From the NCBI RefSeq assembly GCF_007830125.1, contig NZ_VLLG01000002.1, forward strand, positions 568,985-632,984: DNA of 64,000 bases, given 5' to 3'. The notes below the pieces were generated by a model that worked only from the letters and a program-made list of their open reading frames with translations, did not search any database and was not told the origin of the DNA. The position numbers and the translations under genes are program-made. How positions within the stretch are numbered: the stretch's first letter is position 1; each line of letters opens with the position of its first letter. This DNA is from Chitinophaga japonensis (lineage in GTDB: Bacteria > Bacteroidota > Bacteroidia > Chitinophagales > Chitinophagaceae). Shown piece after piece: positions 1-7,871 of this stretch.

Positions 1-868
1 CCGTCTGCGTGTCCGGCGTTTCCCAGTCATCCGGGGGGTAGGCATAACGGCCGCCAAAGGAAGTGACTTTGGTAGGGAATTTTACGTCCATGAACCAGCG
101 CATGCAGTCCAGTTCGTGGGTGGCATTGTTGCACACCTCGCCGGTGCCCCAGTGCCAGCGCCAGTGCCAGTCATAATGCACAATGTTGTCCAGGTAATCC
201 TTACGCGGGGCCGGTCCCTGCCACAGGTCCCAGTCCAGCGTGGACGGCACGGGTATTTTTTTGCCAATACCGATGGGTTGGCGGCTGTTTACGTACCAGC
301 CCCGGGCATAATATACTTTCCCGATAATGTCCTGCTCTTGCACCTCCTTTACGGCCTGCTGCAGGTTAGGCCAGGAACGGCGCTGGTTGCCCATTTGCAC
401 CAGGCGGTTGTGTTTGCGGGAGGAAGCCACCAGTTGCTCCCCTTCCTGCGGGTTGTGGCTGCAGGGTTTCTCCACGTACACGTGCTTGCCGGCCGCGCAG
501 GCCATCATGCCGGCGGGGGCGTGCCAGTGGTCCGGCGCCGCTATGATCAGGGCATCCAGGTCTTTGCGCTCCAGCAGCTTGCGCACATCTTTGATCACTT
601 CCGGCTTCCGCGTTGCGCCGGCGTCTGCTACGGCTTTTAACCCCTTCTGGATGGCGCCGTCCTCTACATCGCAGATGTAGGCGATCTCTGCGCCCGGCAG
701 CTTGGCAGCCACCTGCGCCAGCCAGTTGCCACGGGAGTTGACGCCCATTACCCCCAGCGCTATTTTATTATTGGGCGCCTGCTGACCGAACACCGGGAAA
801 TTCAGAAAGGTAAGACCGGCTCCCACACCTGCCATGGTACCGGTTTTAAGGAAATCTCTTCTTTGCAT
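1..868 (-). CDS. Gfo/Idh/MocA family oxidoreductase, Tat-exported (3' end cut by window edge)
   Basis: The reading frame opens at the ATG complementary to 866-868 and stays open to base 1, so the C-terminus lies outside the window. It begins MQRRDFLKTG followed by a hydrophobic Ala/Gly stretch, a twin-arginine signal with cleavage likely near GQQAP. The NAD-binding Rossmann region follows (IALGVMGVNSRGN), then APDHWHAP and the family EKP motif (HVYVEKPCSH) that carries the catalytic lysine. Exported members of this family are common in Bacteroidota and act on sugars or glycosides, often as 3-keto-sugar forming enzymes; the substrate here is unknown. It is separated by 166 bp from the ebo operon upstream and has a LacI-like operator in front, so it is probably its own transcription unit. 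Confidence 0.85.
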   Translation of the reverse strand, partial: MQRRDFLKTGTMAGVGAGLTFLNFPVFGQQAPNNKIALGVMGVNSRGNWLAQVAAKLPGAEIAYICDVEDGAIQKGLKAVADAGATRKPEVIKDVRKLLERKDLDALIIAAPDHWHAPAGMMACAAGKHVYVEKPCSHNPQEGEQLVASSRKHNRLVQMGNQRRSWPNLQQAVKEVQEQDIIGKVYYARGWYVNSRQPIGIGKKIPVPSTLDWDLWQGPAPRKDYLDNIVHYDWHWRWHWGTGEVCNNATHELDCMRWFMDVKFPTKVTSFGGRYAYPPDDWETPDTQT

Positions 869-945
869 TGGATAATATTTATTGCGTGGAGTTTTATCCG
901 GAAAAATAGTTTATAACGTGAATGGCCCTTAGCGCCCCCGACTCA

Positions 946-959
946 TACAATCGGTTGCA
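946..959 (-). promoter_or_regulatory. LacI-family-like operator upstream of the oxidoreductase
   Basis: On the minus strand this reads TGCAACCGATTGTA, one mismatch from the general LacI/cre pattern TGNAANCGNTTNCA with the central CG intact. It lies about 80 bp before the start of the Gfo/Idh/MocA gene. Such sites normally bind sugar-responsive LacI-type repressors. No such regulator is encoded in the window, and a 14-base match can occur by chance. Confidence 0.3.
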
Positions 960-1034
960 TAAAGTAAGGAAACCCTGCATAGAAATGCAAATATTTAGTG
1001 ATGAGCGTACGATAATAACTGTTAATTGCCGTGC

Positions 1035-2399
1035 TTACTGCAGCGTGTCCCATATGACACTATAAACGTCGGCAGCCGTTAATTGTTGCTTACCAGCCAG
1101 TTGCGACCCGATCAGTACGGGGTGGAAGGCAGGATCTTCACTGATGCGGCCATGAGAGCCTTTGATGAGGGTAGCGTCCAGCGGTATCACGTCCATCAGG
1201 TAGCGGAAGCCCAGCTTTTTCTTCAGCAGCTTGCCCACGATCTTCAGCTTTACCAGCGGGTCAGCGGGATCCAGGAACATCTCCACGGGATCGTAGCCGG
1301 GCTTGCGGTGAATATCCACGATACGGGCAAAATCCGGGGCTTTGCTGTCATCCAGCCAGTAGTAATAGGTAAACCAGCTATCGCGGTCTGCTACCAGCAC
1401 ATAGTCGCCGCTGCGCTCGTGGTGCAGGTGATGCGCGCGTTTGCCTTCCCGGTCCAGCACCAGCTCCACACCGGGTATGTTTTCCAGTATGCCGCGTAGT
1501 TTGCGGTTGCAGCCTGGGTCATTGACATATACATGAGCCACCTGGTGGTCTGCCACGGCAAAGGCGCGGGAAGCGCCGGGGTCCAGCAGCTCCAGCCCTC
1601 TTTCCACCCGCACCTGCAGCAATCCCTCCTGGCGCAGCACCCGGTTTACATGCACCGGGTTATTGACCGGCGTAATGCCGTATTCAGACAGCAGTATCAC
1701 CTGCGCGCCTTTCTGTTCGTAGAAGGTCACCAACTGCTTGCATACCTGGTCTATTTCCTGCAGCTCTTTGCTGATGCGGGCCGTGTCCGGGCCGAACTTT
1801 TGCAGGCAGTAATCCAGGTGCGGCAGGTAGATGAGTGTTAACGTTGGGTCGTACAGGTTATCCGTGAGCTGGGAAGCATCTGCTATCCATTGGGTGGACT
1901 TGATATTGGCGCCCGGCCCCCAGAACTGGAACAGGGGGAACTGCCCTAATTCTTTCTGTAAATGATCACGCAGGGTATCGGGGTGCGCATAGCAGTCCGG
2001 CAGCTTGCGGCCGTCCGAGAGGTAGTTGGGACGGGGCGTTACGGAATAGTTGGCGGTGGAATACATATTGTACCACCAGAACATTTTGGCGCAGGTAAAA
2101 TCCGGTTGCAGGCGGCGCGCCTTGTCCCATATCTTTTCCGCCTGCACCAGTTTGTTGGATTGTTTCCAGAACTTCACTTCACTGTCTTCCCGGTCATACC
2201 AGCCGTTTCCTACAATACCGTGCACCGAGGGCCATTTTCCTGTTACATAAGTGCTTTGTACAGCAGTGGTAACGGCGGGCACCATAGGCGTTACCGTAGC
2301 CAGGTGATGCCGTTGTACGTATTGCTGCAAAAAGGGAGTATGCCCGCCTATTAACGATGCAGAGAGGCCTACTACATCAATCACAACTGTTTTTTTCAT
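1035..2399 (-). CDS. eboF: EboF-like type I phosphodiesterase / nucleotide pyrophosphatase family protein
   Basis: A 454-residue alkaline-phosphatase-superfamily protein without a signal peptide, last gene of the ebo operon, 54 bp after eboE. The N-terminal VIDVVG (Asp8) and the nucleophile region TAVQSTYVTG (Thr44 by alignment with NPP enzymes) followed by WPSVHGI are recognisable. The canonical zinc ligands are altered: the SDHG motif reads SEYG at 238-241, and the DxxxH ligand pair reads D196...Q200. A late SHG (KGSHGR) is kept. In cyanobacteria and eustigmatophyte plastids the ebo cluster encodes a homologous protein, and the cluster there is tied to moving a small-molecule precursor to the periplasm. 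The reaction here is unknown; the changed metal site may mean an unusual activity. Confidence 0.8.
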   Translation of the reverse strand: MKKTVVIDVVGLSASLIGGHTPFLQQYVQRHHLATVTPMVPAVTTAVQSTYVTGKWPSVHGIVGNGWYDREDSEVKFWKQSNKLVQAEKIWDKARRLQPDFTCAKMFWWYNMYSTANYSVTPRPNYLSDGRKLPDCYAHPDTLRDHLQKELGQFPLFQFWGPGANIKSTQWIADASQLTDNLYDPTLTLIYLPHLDYCLQKFGPDTARISKELQEIDQVCKQLVTFYEQKGAQVILLSEYGITPVNNPVHVNRVLRQEGLLQVRVERGLELLDPGASRAFAVADHQVAHVYVNDPGCNRKLRGILENIPGVELVLDREGKRAHHLHHERSGDYVLVADRDSWFTYYYWLDDSKAPDFARIVDIHRKPGYDPVEMFLDPADPLVKLKIVGKLLKKKLGFRYLMDVIPLDATLIKGSHGRISEDPAFHPVLIGSQLAGKQQLTAADVYSVIWDTLQ

Positions 2400-2453
2400 C
2401 CGTTAGTATCTGACATGCCTTTACAAATCCACATCAAAGCTAGGGAGCAGGCT

Positions 2454-3665
2454 TCACAATTCCAACTGTTGGCCTACCCATGCCAGCTCCCGGGATATGG
2501 AACGGTCCATGGGCAGCTTCAGGTCCGGGGGCAGTACTTCCCAGGTATAGGTTTCCACTTCCAGGTGGGTGGTAAACGGCTGTGCCCGTTGCAGGGCCAG
2601 CACCTGCCGGATATCTTCCTGGGTGGCGGACAGCAGCCCGTAATGATCTATGAACAACGGTACATGAAAATGGGAGCGCCACTCCTGCACCTGCGGGTTA
2701 TCTGCATCCTCCAGCGCCTGGGGCAGATCCGGGTAGTGCGTGTAGCCGTTAGCGGTACGGCCAATTACCTGGTGCAGGTACACCGGCTCATTGAAGGTGC
2801 GGAAAGCGTTGATCACCGCCTGCCGCTCTTCGCTGCCGGCTGCCGGCAACAGCGCCTTGAGGGCCGCGCTGATCTGCAGCTTACCGGTTTTCAGGCCATG
2901 CTGCTGCAGGCGCGCCAGCACCTGGGCCGGCTGCTCATAAGCCAGCGCAAAGTGGCATACGTCGTAACAGAGCTGTACATGCGCTTTCAGCAGGTCTGCC
3001 GCCTCCTGCTCCGTTACGCCAAACTTATCTTCCAGGAAGGGAACGCCGGCCGGCAGCAGGTGCTGAAAATACCAGTCAATATATTCCTGGCTGTTTTCCA
3101 GCAGGCCATCCGGTTCGGGCTCTATGTCTATATGCAGCAACGGGCCGCCGCTATGGCGGATACGCACCAGTTGCTCCACTACCAGCAGCAGGTTGAGGGT
3201 AGCGCTTTCCGTAACGGCCGCCCTTTCTTCCGCGCAACGGCTCCATAGCTTATAGGACAAGGGAGCGGTGGACACGCCGCCTTCCATCCCTTCCGGCAGC
3301 AGCGCCGCCAGCAGGCGGAAAAGGCGTATGGTATAGGCTACCCGGTCTGCCGTGGTCCAGTCCGGCGTATGCACCTGGTCCTTTACCACGGTATTGTGAA
3401 AGCCGCCATAGGGGAACCCGTTCATGGTGAACACGTAACAGCCCTGCTCCTGCAGCCATGCCTTGAACGCCTGCAGGCTGGCTTCCTTGCTCAGCTCCAG
3501 GCTGGCCGTATTGGACAGGCGTAGTCCTATGCCGAAAGGTTGCTGCGGGCTCACCGCCGCTTTTACCAGCGGCACGTGCAACTGCAACTGCCGGAAATGC
3601 GCGTCCCAGTTCTCGCCGGGATGGATATTGGTGCAATAAGTAAGGTGTCCGTATTTAGTAAGCAT
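2454..3665 (-). CDS. eboE: EboE, xylose-isomerase-like TIM-barrel metabolite traffic protein
   Basis: A 403-residue protein starting MLTKYGHLTYCTNIHPGENW, the characteristic opening of EboE proteins, followed by PFGIGLRLS. The fold is that of the sugar isomerase/AP-endonuclease 2 TIM barrel. Likely metal ligands are in DIEPEPDG, YDVCHFA, HFHVPLF and LEVETYTWEVLP, so the E-D-H-E set looks complete. Its ATG lies inside the end of eboD, an 11-bp overlap that implies translational coupling. The biochemical reaction is not established for the family; genetics in cyanobacteria links the cluster to scytonemin export. Confidence 0.88.
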   Translation of the reverse strand: MLTKYGHLTYCTNIHPGENWDAHFRQLQLHVPLVKAAVSPQQPFGIGLRLSNTASLELSKEASLQAFKAWLQEQGCYVFTMNGFPYGGFHNTVVKDQVHTPDWTTADRVAYTIRLFRLLAALLPEGMEGGVSTAPLSYKLWSRCAEERAAVTESATLNLLLVVEQLVRIRHSGGPLLHIDIEPEPDGLLENSQEYIDWYFQHLLPAGVPFLEDKFGVTEQEAADLLKAHVQLCYDVCHFALAYEQPAQVLARLQQHGLKTGKLQISAALKALLPAAGSEERQAVINAFRTFNEPVYLHQVIGRTANGYTHYPDLPQALEDADNPQVQEWRSHFHVPLFIDHYGLLSATQEDIRQVLALQRAQPFTTHLEVETYTWEVLPPDLKLPMDRSISRELAWVGQQLEL

Positions 3666-4827
3666 AAGACAGTTCTTTTAACCTTTCCCCGGCTTTTTGC
3701 AGCAGGGCGGTGTCCATGTTGTTTACTTCCGCGCCCTGCCCGATGGCTTTGAGCAGGCAGATGGTGAGCCGGCCGCCGAGGTGCTCGCGGAACTCTTCCA
3801 GCCCCTTTACGAGGGGAGATACGCCCGGCTCCTGCATATCCAGCAGGGGATGGTACAGGGGCAGCTCCAGTTGCTGCAGCAAATGTAGGATGCGGTCCGC
3901 GGCGGCCTGGTCCAGCCAACCTAACAGGGATGAATATACGCTGTCCAGTGCAATGCCGATGGATACGGCTTCGCCATGCCGCAGGGAGAAATCAGTAAGC
4001 TGCTCCAGCTTGTGGGCGCTCCAGTGCCCGAAATCCAGCGGGCGGGAGGAGCCGCTCTCAAAAGGATCGCCGGCACCGCCAATATGGGCCATGTGCAGGG
4101 CTGCGCAACGGTGCACCAGTTCCTCCATGGCTTCCATGTTGCGGGCAGTTAAGGCCGCCGCATGTTCTTCCATCCATTCAAAGAAGGCGGCATCTTTTAT
4201 CAGCGCCACTTTCACGGCTTCCACCATGCCGGAGCGCCAGTCGCGGGCATCCAGGGTGGTGAGGAAATGCGCATCGTTGAACACCGCTGCAGGCGGAGCA
4301 AAGGCGCCCAGGAAATTCTTCTTGCCATGGAAGTTGATACCGTTCTTTACGCCCACGCCGGAATCATTTTGCGATAATACGGTAGTGGGTATACGAATAT
4401 GCCGCACGCCCCGGTGCGATACGGCGGCGGCAAAGCCTACCAGGTCCAGCACGGACCCGCCGCCGATACCGATCACAAAAGAGTGACGGTCTATGGCATG
4501 TTGATCAATGGCGTCCGCCAGCCGGAAGAACAGCGCTTCGTCATTCTTGGCCGCTTCCCCGCCGGGTATCACCATCACTGCCGCCAACTCTACTTCTTTT
4601 ATTGCCTGCAGGTAAGCGCTTACCTGCTCCTGCAGGTAGGGATGGTGCTGCCATACGCCTTCATCCGCCACTACCAGCAGGCGCTTCCGGTAATGCCCGC
4701 TGGCCTGCTCCTGCAGGTAATCCTTCAGGCAGGTATTGGCTGGATCAAAAAGGTGGCTGGTGAAAAAAACACGGTAAGCATAGCTTACCTGGAAAGATTG
4801 CTGGATATAATGATTGCTGTACATCAC
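3655..4827 (-). CDS. eboD: EboD, sugar phosphate cyclase (3-dehydroquinate synthase family)
   Basis: A 390-residue protein of the dehydroquinate-synthase-like superfamily. The NAD-binding GGGSVLDL is at about 122-129 and IPTTVLSQNDSGVGVKNGINF follows. The three expected metal ligands are visible: Glu203 (GMVEAVKVALIKD), His268 (DFGHWSAHKLE) and His284 (LRHGEAVSIG). It is therefore probably active, cyclising a sugar phosphate such as DAHP or sedoheptulose 7-phosphate. It lacks several features of AroB, and its ebo context argues against a shikimate role. The start gives MMYSNHYIQQSFQVSYAYRV, normal for EboD. It sits 82 bp after eboC and overlaps eboE by 11 bp. Confidence 0.88.
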   Translation of the reverse strand: MMYSNHYIQQSFQVSYAYRVFFTSHLFDPANTCLKDYLQEQASGHYRKRLLVVADEGVWQHHPYLQEQVSAYLQAIKEVELAAVMVIPGGEAAKNDEALFFRLADAIDQHAIDRHSFVIGIGGGSVLDLVGFAAAVSHRGVRHIRIPTTVLSQNDSGVGVKNGINFHGKKNFLGAFAPPAAVFNDAHFLTTLDARDWRSGMVEAVKVALIKDAAFFEWMEEHAAALTARNMEAMEELVHRCAALHMAHIGGAGDPFESGSSRPLDFGHWSAHKLEQLTDFSLRHGEAVSIGIALDSVYSSLLGWLDQAAADRILHLLQQLELPLYHPLLDMQEPGVSPLVKGLEEFREHLGGRLTICLLKAIGQGAEVNNMDTALLQKAGERLKELSYAY

Positions 4828-4909
4828 AAACTCCGTTCTGGTGAATTGTTAAAGGGGAAAAGTACGAAATAATGCGCGGATATGCTAATGTACACCTGCG
4901 CACATTCCA

Positions 4910-5809
4910 TCAGGTTACGGCGAACGCTTTTGCCAGCAGCAGCGACAGCGGCAGCAGCACCAGGATGGTAAGGGCATAGGGCAGGCTGGTGAATGCGGCT
5001 GCAAAAGCGGCATTCATGGCTACCAGCGCCAGGATGCCTCCTTTCACGGCCTTCCCGATATTGGGCCCGCTGGGATCTTTCATGGCTTTGATCAGCGGGG
5101 CATTGGTCATGATCATGAACAACAGGATAAAAGGAGCGGCGGACAACAGGCGCCCGTTCATCACGGCCAGCACGGCAATGGTGCCATATACCAGAGCGTA
5201 ACAAACAGCAGCCAGGCGCAGGGTCCGGATGTTGCCACCATACACTTCCCCCCGGCTGATGGCGGTAACAGCGGCTATATACAGCACGGGTATGGCGGCT
5301 ATCCAGGTGTAATGCTGCAGCACCGGCACTACCAGGCTGATGCCCAGCAGCAGGTTGAGGCCACGGCAAAGGCCCATGTTCACCGGCCCCCAGCCGGTAT
5401 GCTTGCCCCATTTATCATATACCAGGGCGCTGGCCATAATGGACAGGGCTATGAACCCTGACACGCGGCTCACCGTGAAGGCGGCCAGTATACCTACGAG
5501 GAACAGGTAGCTGCCCAGTACTACGGCCTGGGTTTTGGATACCAATCCGCTGGGAATAGGGCGCTCCGGCCGCTCGGTCTTATCGAGCGACGCGTCAAAT
5601 ACGTCGTTGAACACCACCCCGCCACCATATAAACCAATAGTGGCCAGGCACAGGCAGGCCACGGGCAATAGATCCAGATAGCTTGTATAGGTCCTGTATA
5701 AAAAACCGGATATTGCTATTCCCGCCAGTATATCTGCCACGGCTGTCAAAAGGTTAGCAGGCCGGACCAGCCTCAGGTAACCTAGCGATTTGCTTAGAAT
5801 ATAACTCAC
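4910..5809 (-). CDS. eboC: EboC, UbiA-family prenyltransferase-like membrane protein
   Basis: A 299-residue integral membrane protein with about eight hydrophobic helices. It starts MSYILSKSLGYLRLVRPANL, where RPxN is typical of UbiA enzymes. The first Asp-rich motif is clear: NDVFDASLD at 68-76, followed by KTERPERPIPSG. The second Asp-rich motif is weak (GEVYGGNIRTLR), so the prenyl acceptor chemistry may differ from UbiA itself. It is the membrane component of the ebo operon, 59 bp after eboB. A role in prenylating or membrane-handling a small molecule is inferred from the family and the cluster, not shown. Confidence 0.87.
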   Translation of the reverse strand: MSYILSKSLGYLRLVRPANLLTAVADILAGIAISGFLYRTYTSYLDLLPVACLCLATIGLYGGGVVFNDVFDASLDKTERPERPIPSGLVSKTQAVVLGSYLFLVGILAAFTVSRVSGFIALSIMASALVYDKWGKHTGWGPVNMGLCRGLNLLLGISLVVPVLQHYTWIAAIPVLYIAAVTAISRGEVYGGNIRTLRLAAVCYALVYGTIAVLAVMNGRLLSAAPFILLFMIMTNAPLIKAMKDPSGPNIGKAVKGGILALVAMNAAFAAAFTSLPYALTILVLLPLSLLLAKAFAVT

Positions 5810-5868
5810 CGGATATAGGGGGTTTTATCAATAATTCCTGGAACTCCATCCATATCGTTCTTAATGCA

Positions 5869-6855
5869 TTAGCGAATGATGATCGCGTTCTTGTCTATCC
5901 GAGGCTGTTGTCCACCTCTCAGAACGGTGCTTCCGTTGAATTTCTCACGCTGGTCGATTTGTTTCACACGCTCAAAATCGGCTTCATTTATCTGCCCGCT
6001 TTGCGCAAAAGCAGTAATGGCGTTACGGTAAGTTACCAAATGAATGTCATTCAAGTCAATACCACTTTCGTGCATGAGCGCTGCGGTTTTAGGCACAGCG
6101 AGCGGGTCGCTGATGCCCCAGTCTGCCGCCGAATTGATCATAATGCGCTCACTGCCATACTGCTTTACCACTTCCACCATACGCTCATTCCCCATTTTGG
6201 TGAAGGGGTAAATGGTAAAGGCGGCCCAGAAACCACGGTCCAGCACTTCTTTCACGGTTTCCTCGTTATTGTGATCCACGATCACCATGCGGGGGTCCAG
6301 CCCATGCTCTATGGCAATATCCATACTGCGCTGGGTACCCTGTTTCTTATCCCGGTGCGGGGTATGTATCTGCACGGGCAGGTTGGCTTCCTTAGCCAGC
6401 TCCAGTTGTGCGCGATAGTATTTTTCCTCTGCAGGGGTCTGGTCGTCAAACCCGATCTCGCCAACGCCCACTACGCCCTCCTTGTAAATGAACAGCGGCA
6501 GTATCTCCATAACGGCTTCGGCCAGCTTCTCATTGTTCGCTTCCTTGGAATTGAGGCCAATGGTGCAATAATGCCTGATGCCGAACTGGGACGCGCGAAA
6601 GCGCTCCCACCCTATCAGACTGCTGAAATAATCCCGGAAAGTATCCACACCGGTACGCGGTTGCCCCAGCCAGAAGGCCGGCTCGATGATGGCCATTATG
6701 CCGGCATCTGCCATGGCCTGGTAATCATCAGTGGTACGCGAGGTCATATGTACATGCGGGTCAAAGAAGCGCATGCCTTTGATACGATCCAGGTAATCGG
6801 GCAGCGTGGTCAGCGGCTGCAGGTCCTTTTCTGTAAGCTGTTGGCTACAACACAT
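5869..6855 (-). CDS. eboB: EboB, TatD-like metal-dependent hydrolase
   Basis: A 328-residue TIM-barrel amidohydrolase of the TatD group. Visible metal ligands are HVH (34-36), GEIGFD (Glu133), HTPH (164-167), VDHNN (His195) and SAADWG (Asp245). Many EboB proteins begin at MRFFDPHVHM, which here is Met28 (position 6774), so the first 27 residues may not be translated; the upstream ATG is kept because it lies 36 bp after eboA, in line with operon spacing. The substrate is unknown. TatD enzymes are nucleases or amidohydrolases; the ebo context suggests action on a small molecule. Confidence 0.88.
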   Translation of the reverse strand: MCCSQQLTEKDLQPLTTLPDYLDRIKGMRFFDPHVHMTSRTTDDYQAMADAGIMAIIEPAFWLGQPRTGVDTFRDYFSSLIGWERFRASQFGIRHYCTIGLNSKEANNEKLAEAVMEILPLFIYKEGVVGVGEIGFDDQTPAEEKYYRAQLELAKEANLPVQIHTPHRDKKQGTQRSMDIAIEHGLDPRMVIVDHNNEETVKEVLDRGFWAAFTIYPFTKMGNERMVEVVKQYGSERIMINSAADWGISDPLAVPKTAALMHESGIDLNDIHLVTYRNAITAFAQSGQINEADFERVKQIDQREKFNGSTVLRGGQQPRIDKNAIIIR

Positions 6856-6891
6856 TTTTATCGGTTTTCTGTATCTCCAAAAGTGATTAGA

Positions 6892-7782
6892 TCATAACTG
6901 CGCGGCCAGGCGGGCCCAGGTGAGGGCCCCTCCTGCTATTTCCCGCTCCAGCGAGGGCGATTGCCGCAGCAGTTCCTTTGCCGGCGCATACGACGTCCGG
7001 TGGCAGGCCAGGGCGGCGGCGGCTTTGTCTGTATCCCGGCCGGAGCGCCACACCCGCTCTATGTCCGGCAGGGTAGCGGCATCTATAAAAGGCGCCACCA
7101 GCCGCCACAACATCGGGTCTACGGTACGGCCGGCTGCCCAGCGCTCATGGGCGTAATCCGTTAATATGGCGGCCAGGCGGGCATTGGCCCGCTCGTCCAG
7201 CCCGGTAATGCGATGCACCGGCTTTTCCGTAAAGAACGCCTTCAGCACCAACTGGTTCCACGCGGGTTCGTCCAGGTACCGCGCCGGGTAAGGGTTCTCC
7301 AGCATAATAGCCTCCAGCACCGTGCCGATATTGGACCGGATGCCTTCCGCCGTGCGCAGCTTCCATTCCTGCGGCCAGGCCAGCAGGGGAAGGGCGCCGT
7401 AGAGGGCCACCAGCTCATTCATTTCAGCGGCATCGAACAGGCCTTCTATGGTCTGCACATAGCGCTCCCGGTCGTCTGCCGGCCACTGCAGCAGCCACCA
7501 CGTACGGACCAGCCGGTCTAACGTATAGTCCTGCACGAAAAATCCATGAGCGGTTTCCCTTAAATCGTTGATGATACCGGTGGGTAACACTAAAATTTCT
7601 TTGCCGGTAAAACGGGGAATAGCACTAAAGGTCAGGTTAAATTGCTGTACTGTTTTAGTGTCCTGTAACACATTACTGCGTTGCAACAGCCAGTTGCGTG
7701 CCTGGCTGGAACTATGCTGCTCAATAATGGCATAGAGTAATGCGCTTACACTGTTCCTGTCATAGTCATATGGATGCTCCAT
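6892..7782 (-). CDS. eboA: EboA domain protein, first gene of the ebo operon
   Basis: A 296-residue soluble protein recognised by the EboA signature in its middle: LRTAEGIRSNI, NPYPARYLDEPAWNQLVLKAFF, ITGLDERANARLA and DYAHERWAAGR. It has no signal peptide or membrane segment. The family has no known reaction. It heads a run of six co-directional genes with gaps of 36, 59, 82, -11 and 54 bp, the complete eboABCDEF order. The region before it holds a candidate promoter and a 12-bp direct repeat. Confidence 0.88.
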   Translation of the reverse strand: MEHPYDYDRNSVSALLYAIIEQHSSSQARNWLLQRSNVLQDTKTVQQFNLTFSAIPRFTGKEILVLPTGIINDLRETAHGFFVQDYTLDRLVRTWWLLQWPADDRERYVQTIEGLFDAAEMNELVALYGALPLLAWPQEWKLRTAEGIRSNIGTVLEAIMLENPYPARYLDEPAWNQLVLKAFFTEKPVHRITGLDERANARLAAILTDYAHERWAAGRTVDPMLWRLVAPFIDAATLPDIERVWRSGRDTDKAAAALACHRTSYAPAKELLRQSPSLEREIAGGALTWARLAAQL

Positions 7783-7804
7783 TTGCGCCCTGATTCTAGC
7801 CGGT

Positions 7805-7864
7805 AAAATAGCCGATTGACAGGATAAAGATAGCAGAATTTGATGAACGGAGAAAATAGCCGAT
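7805..7864. repeat. 12-bp direct repeat in front of the ebo operon
   Basis: AAAATAGCCGAT occurs at 7805-7816 and again at 7853-7864, 48 bp apart centre to centre, flanking the candidate eboA promoter. The spacing and position would suit a pair of sites for one regulator, but no regulator can be named. Confidence 0.4.
7825..7856 (-). promoter_or_regulatory. Candidate eboA promoter
   Basis: On the minus strand TATCTTTA (7832-7825) is one mismatch from the Bacteroidota -7 consensus TAnnTTTG. A weak TTTTC lies 19 bp upstream at the -33 position. Transcription would start about 35 bases before the eboA ATG. Confidence 0.4.
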
Positions 7865-7871
7865 GAAGGCG

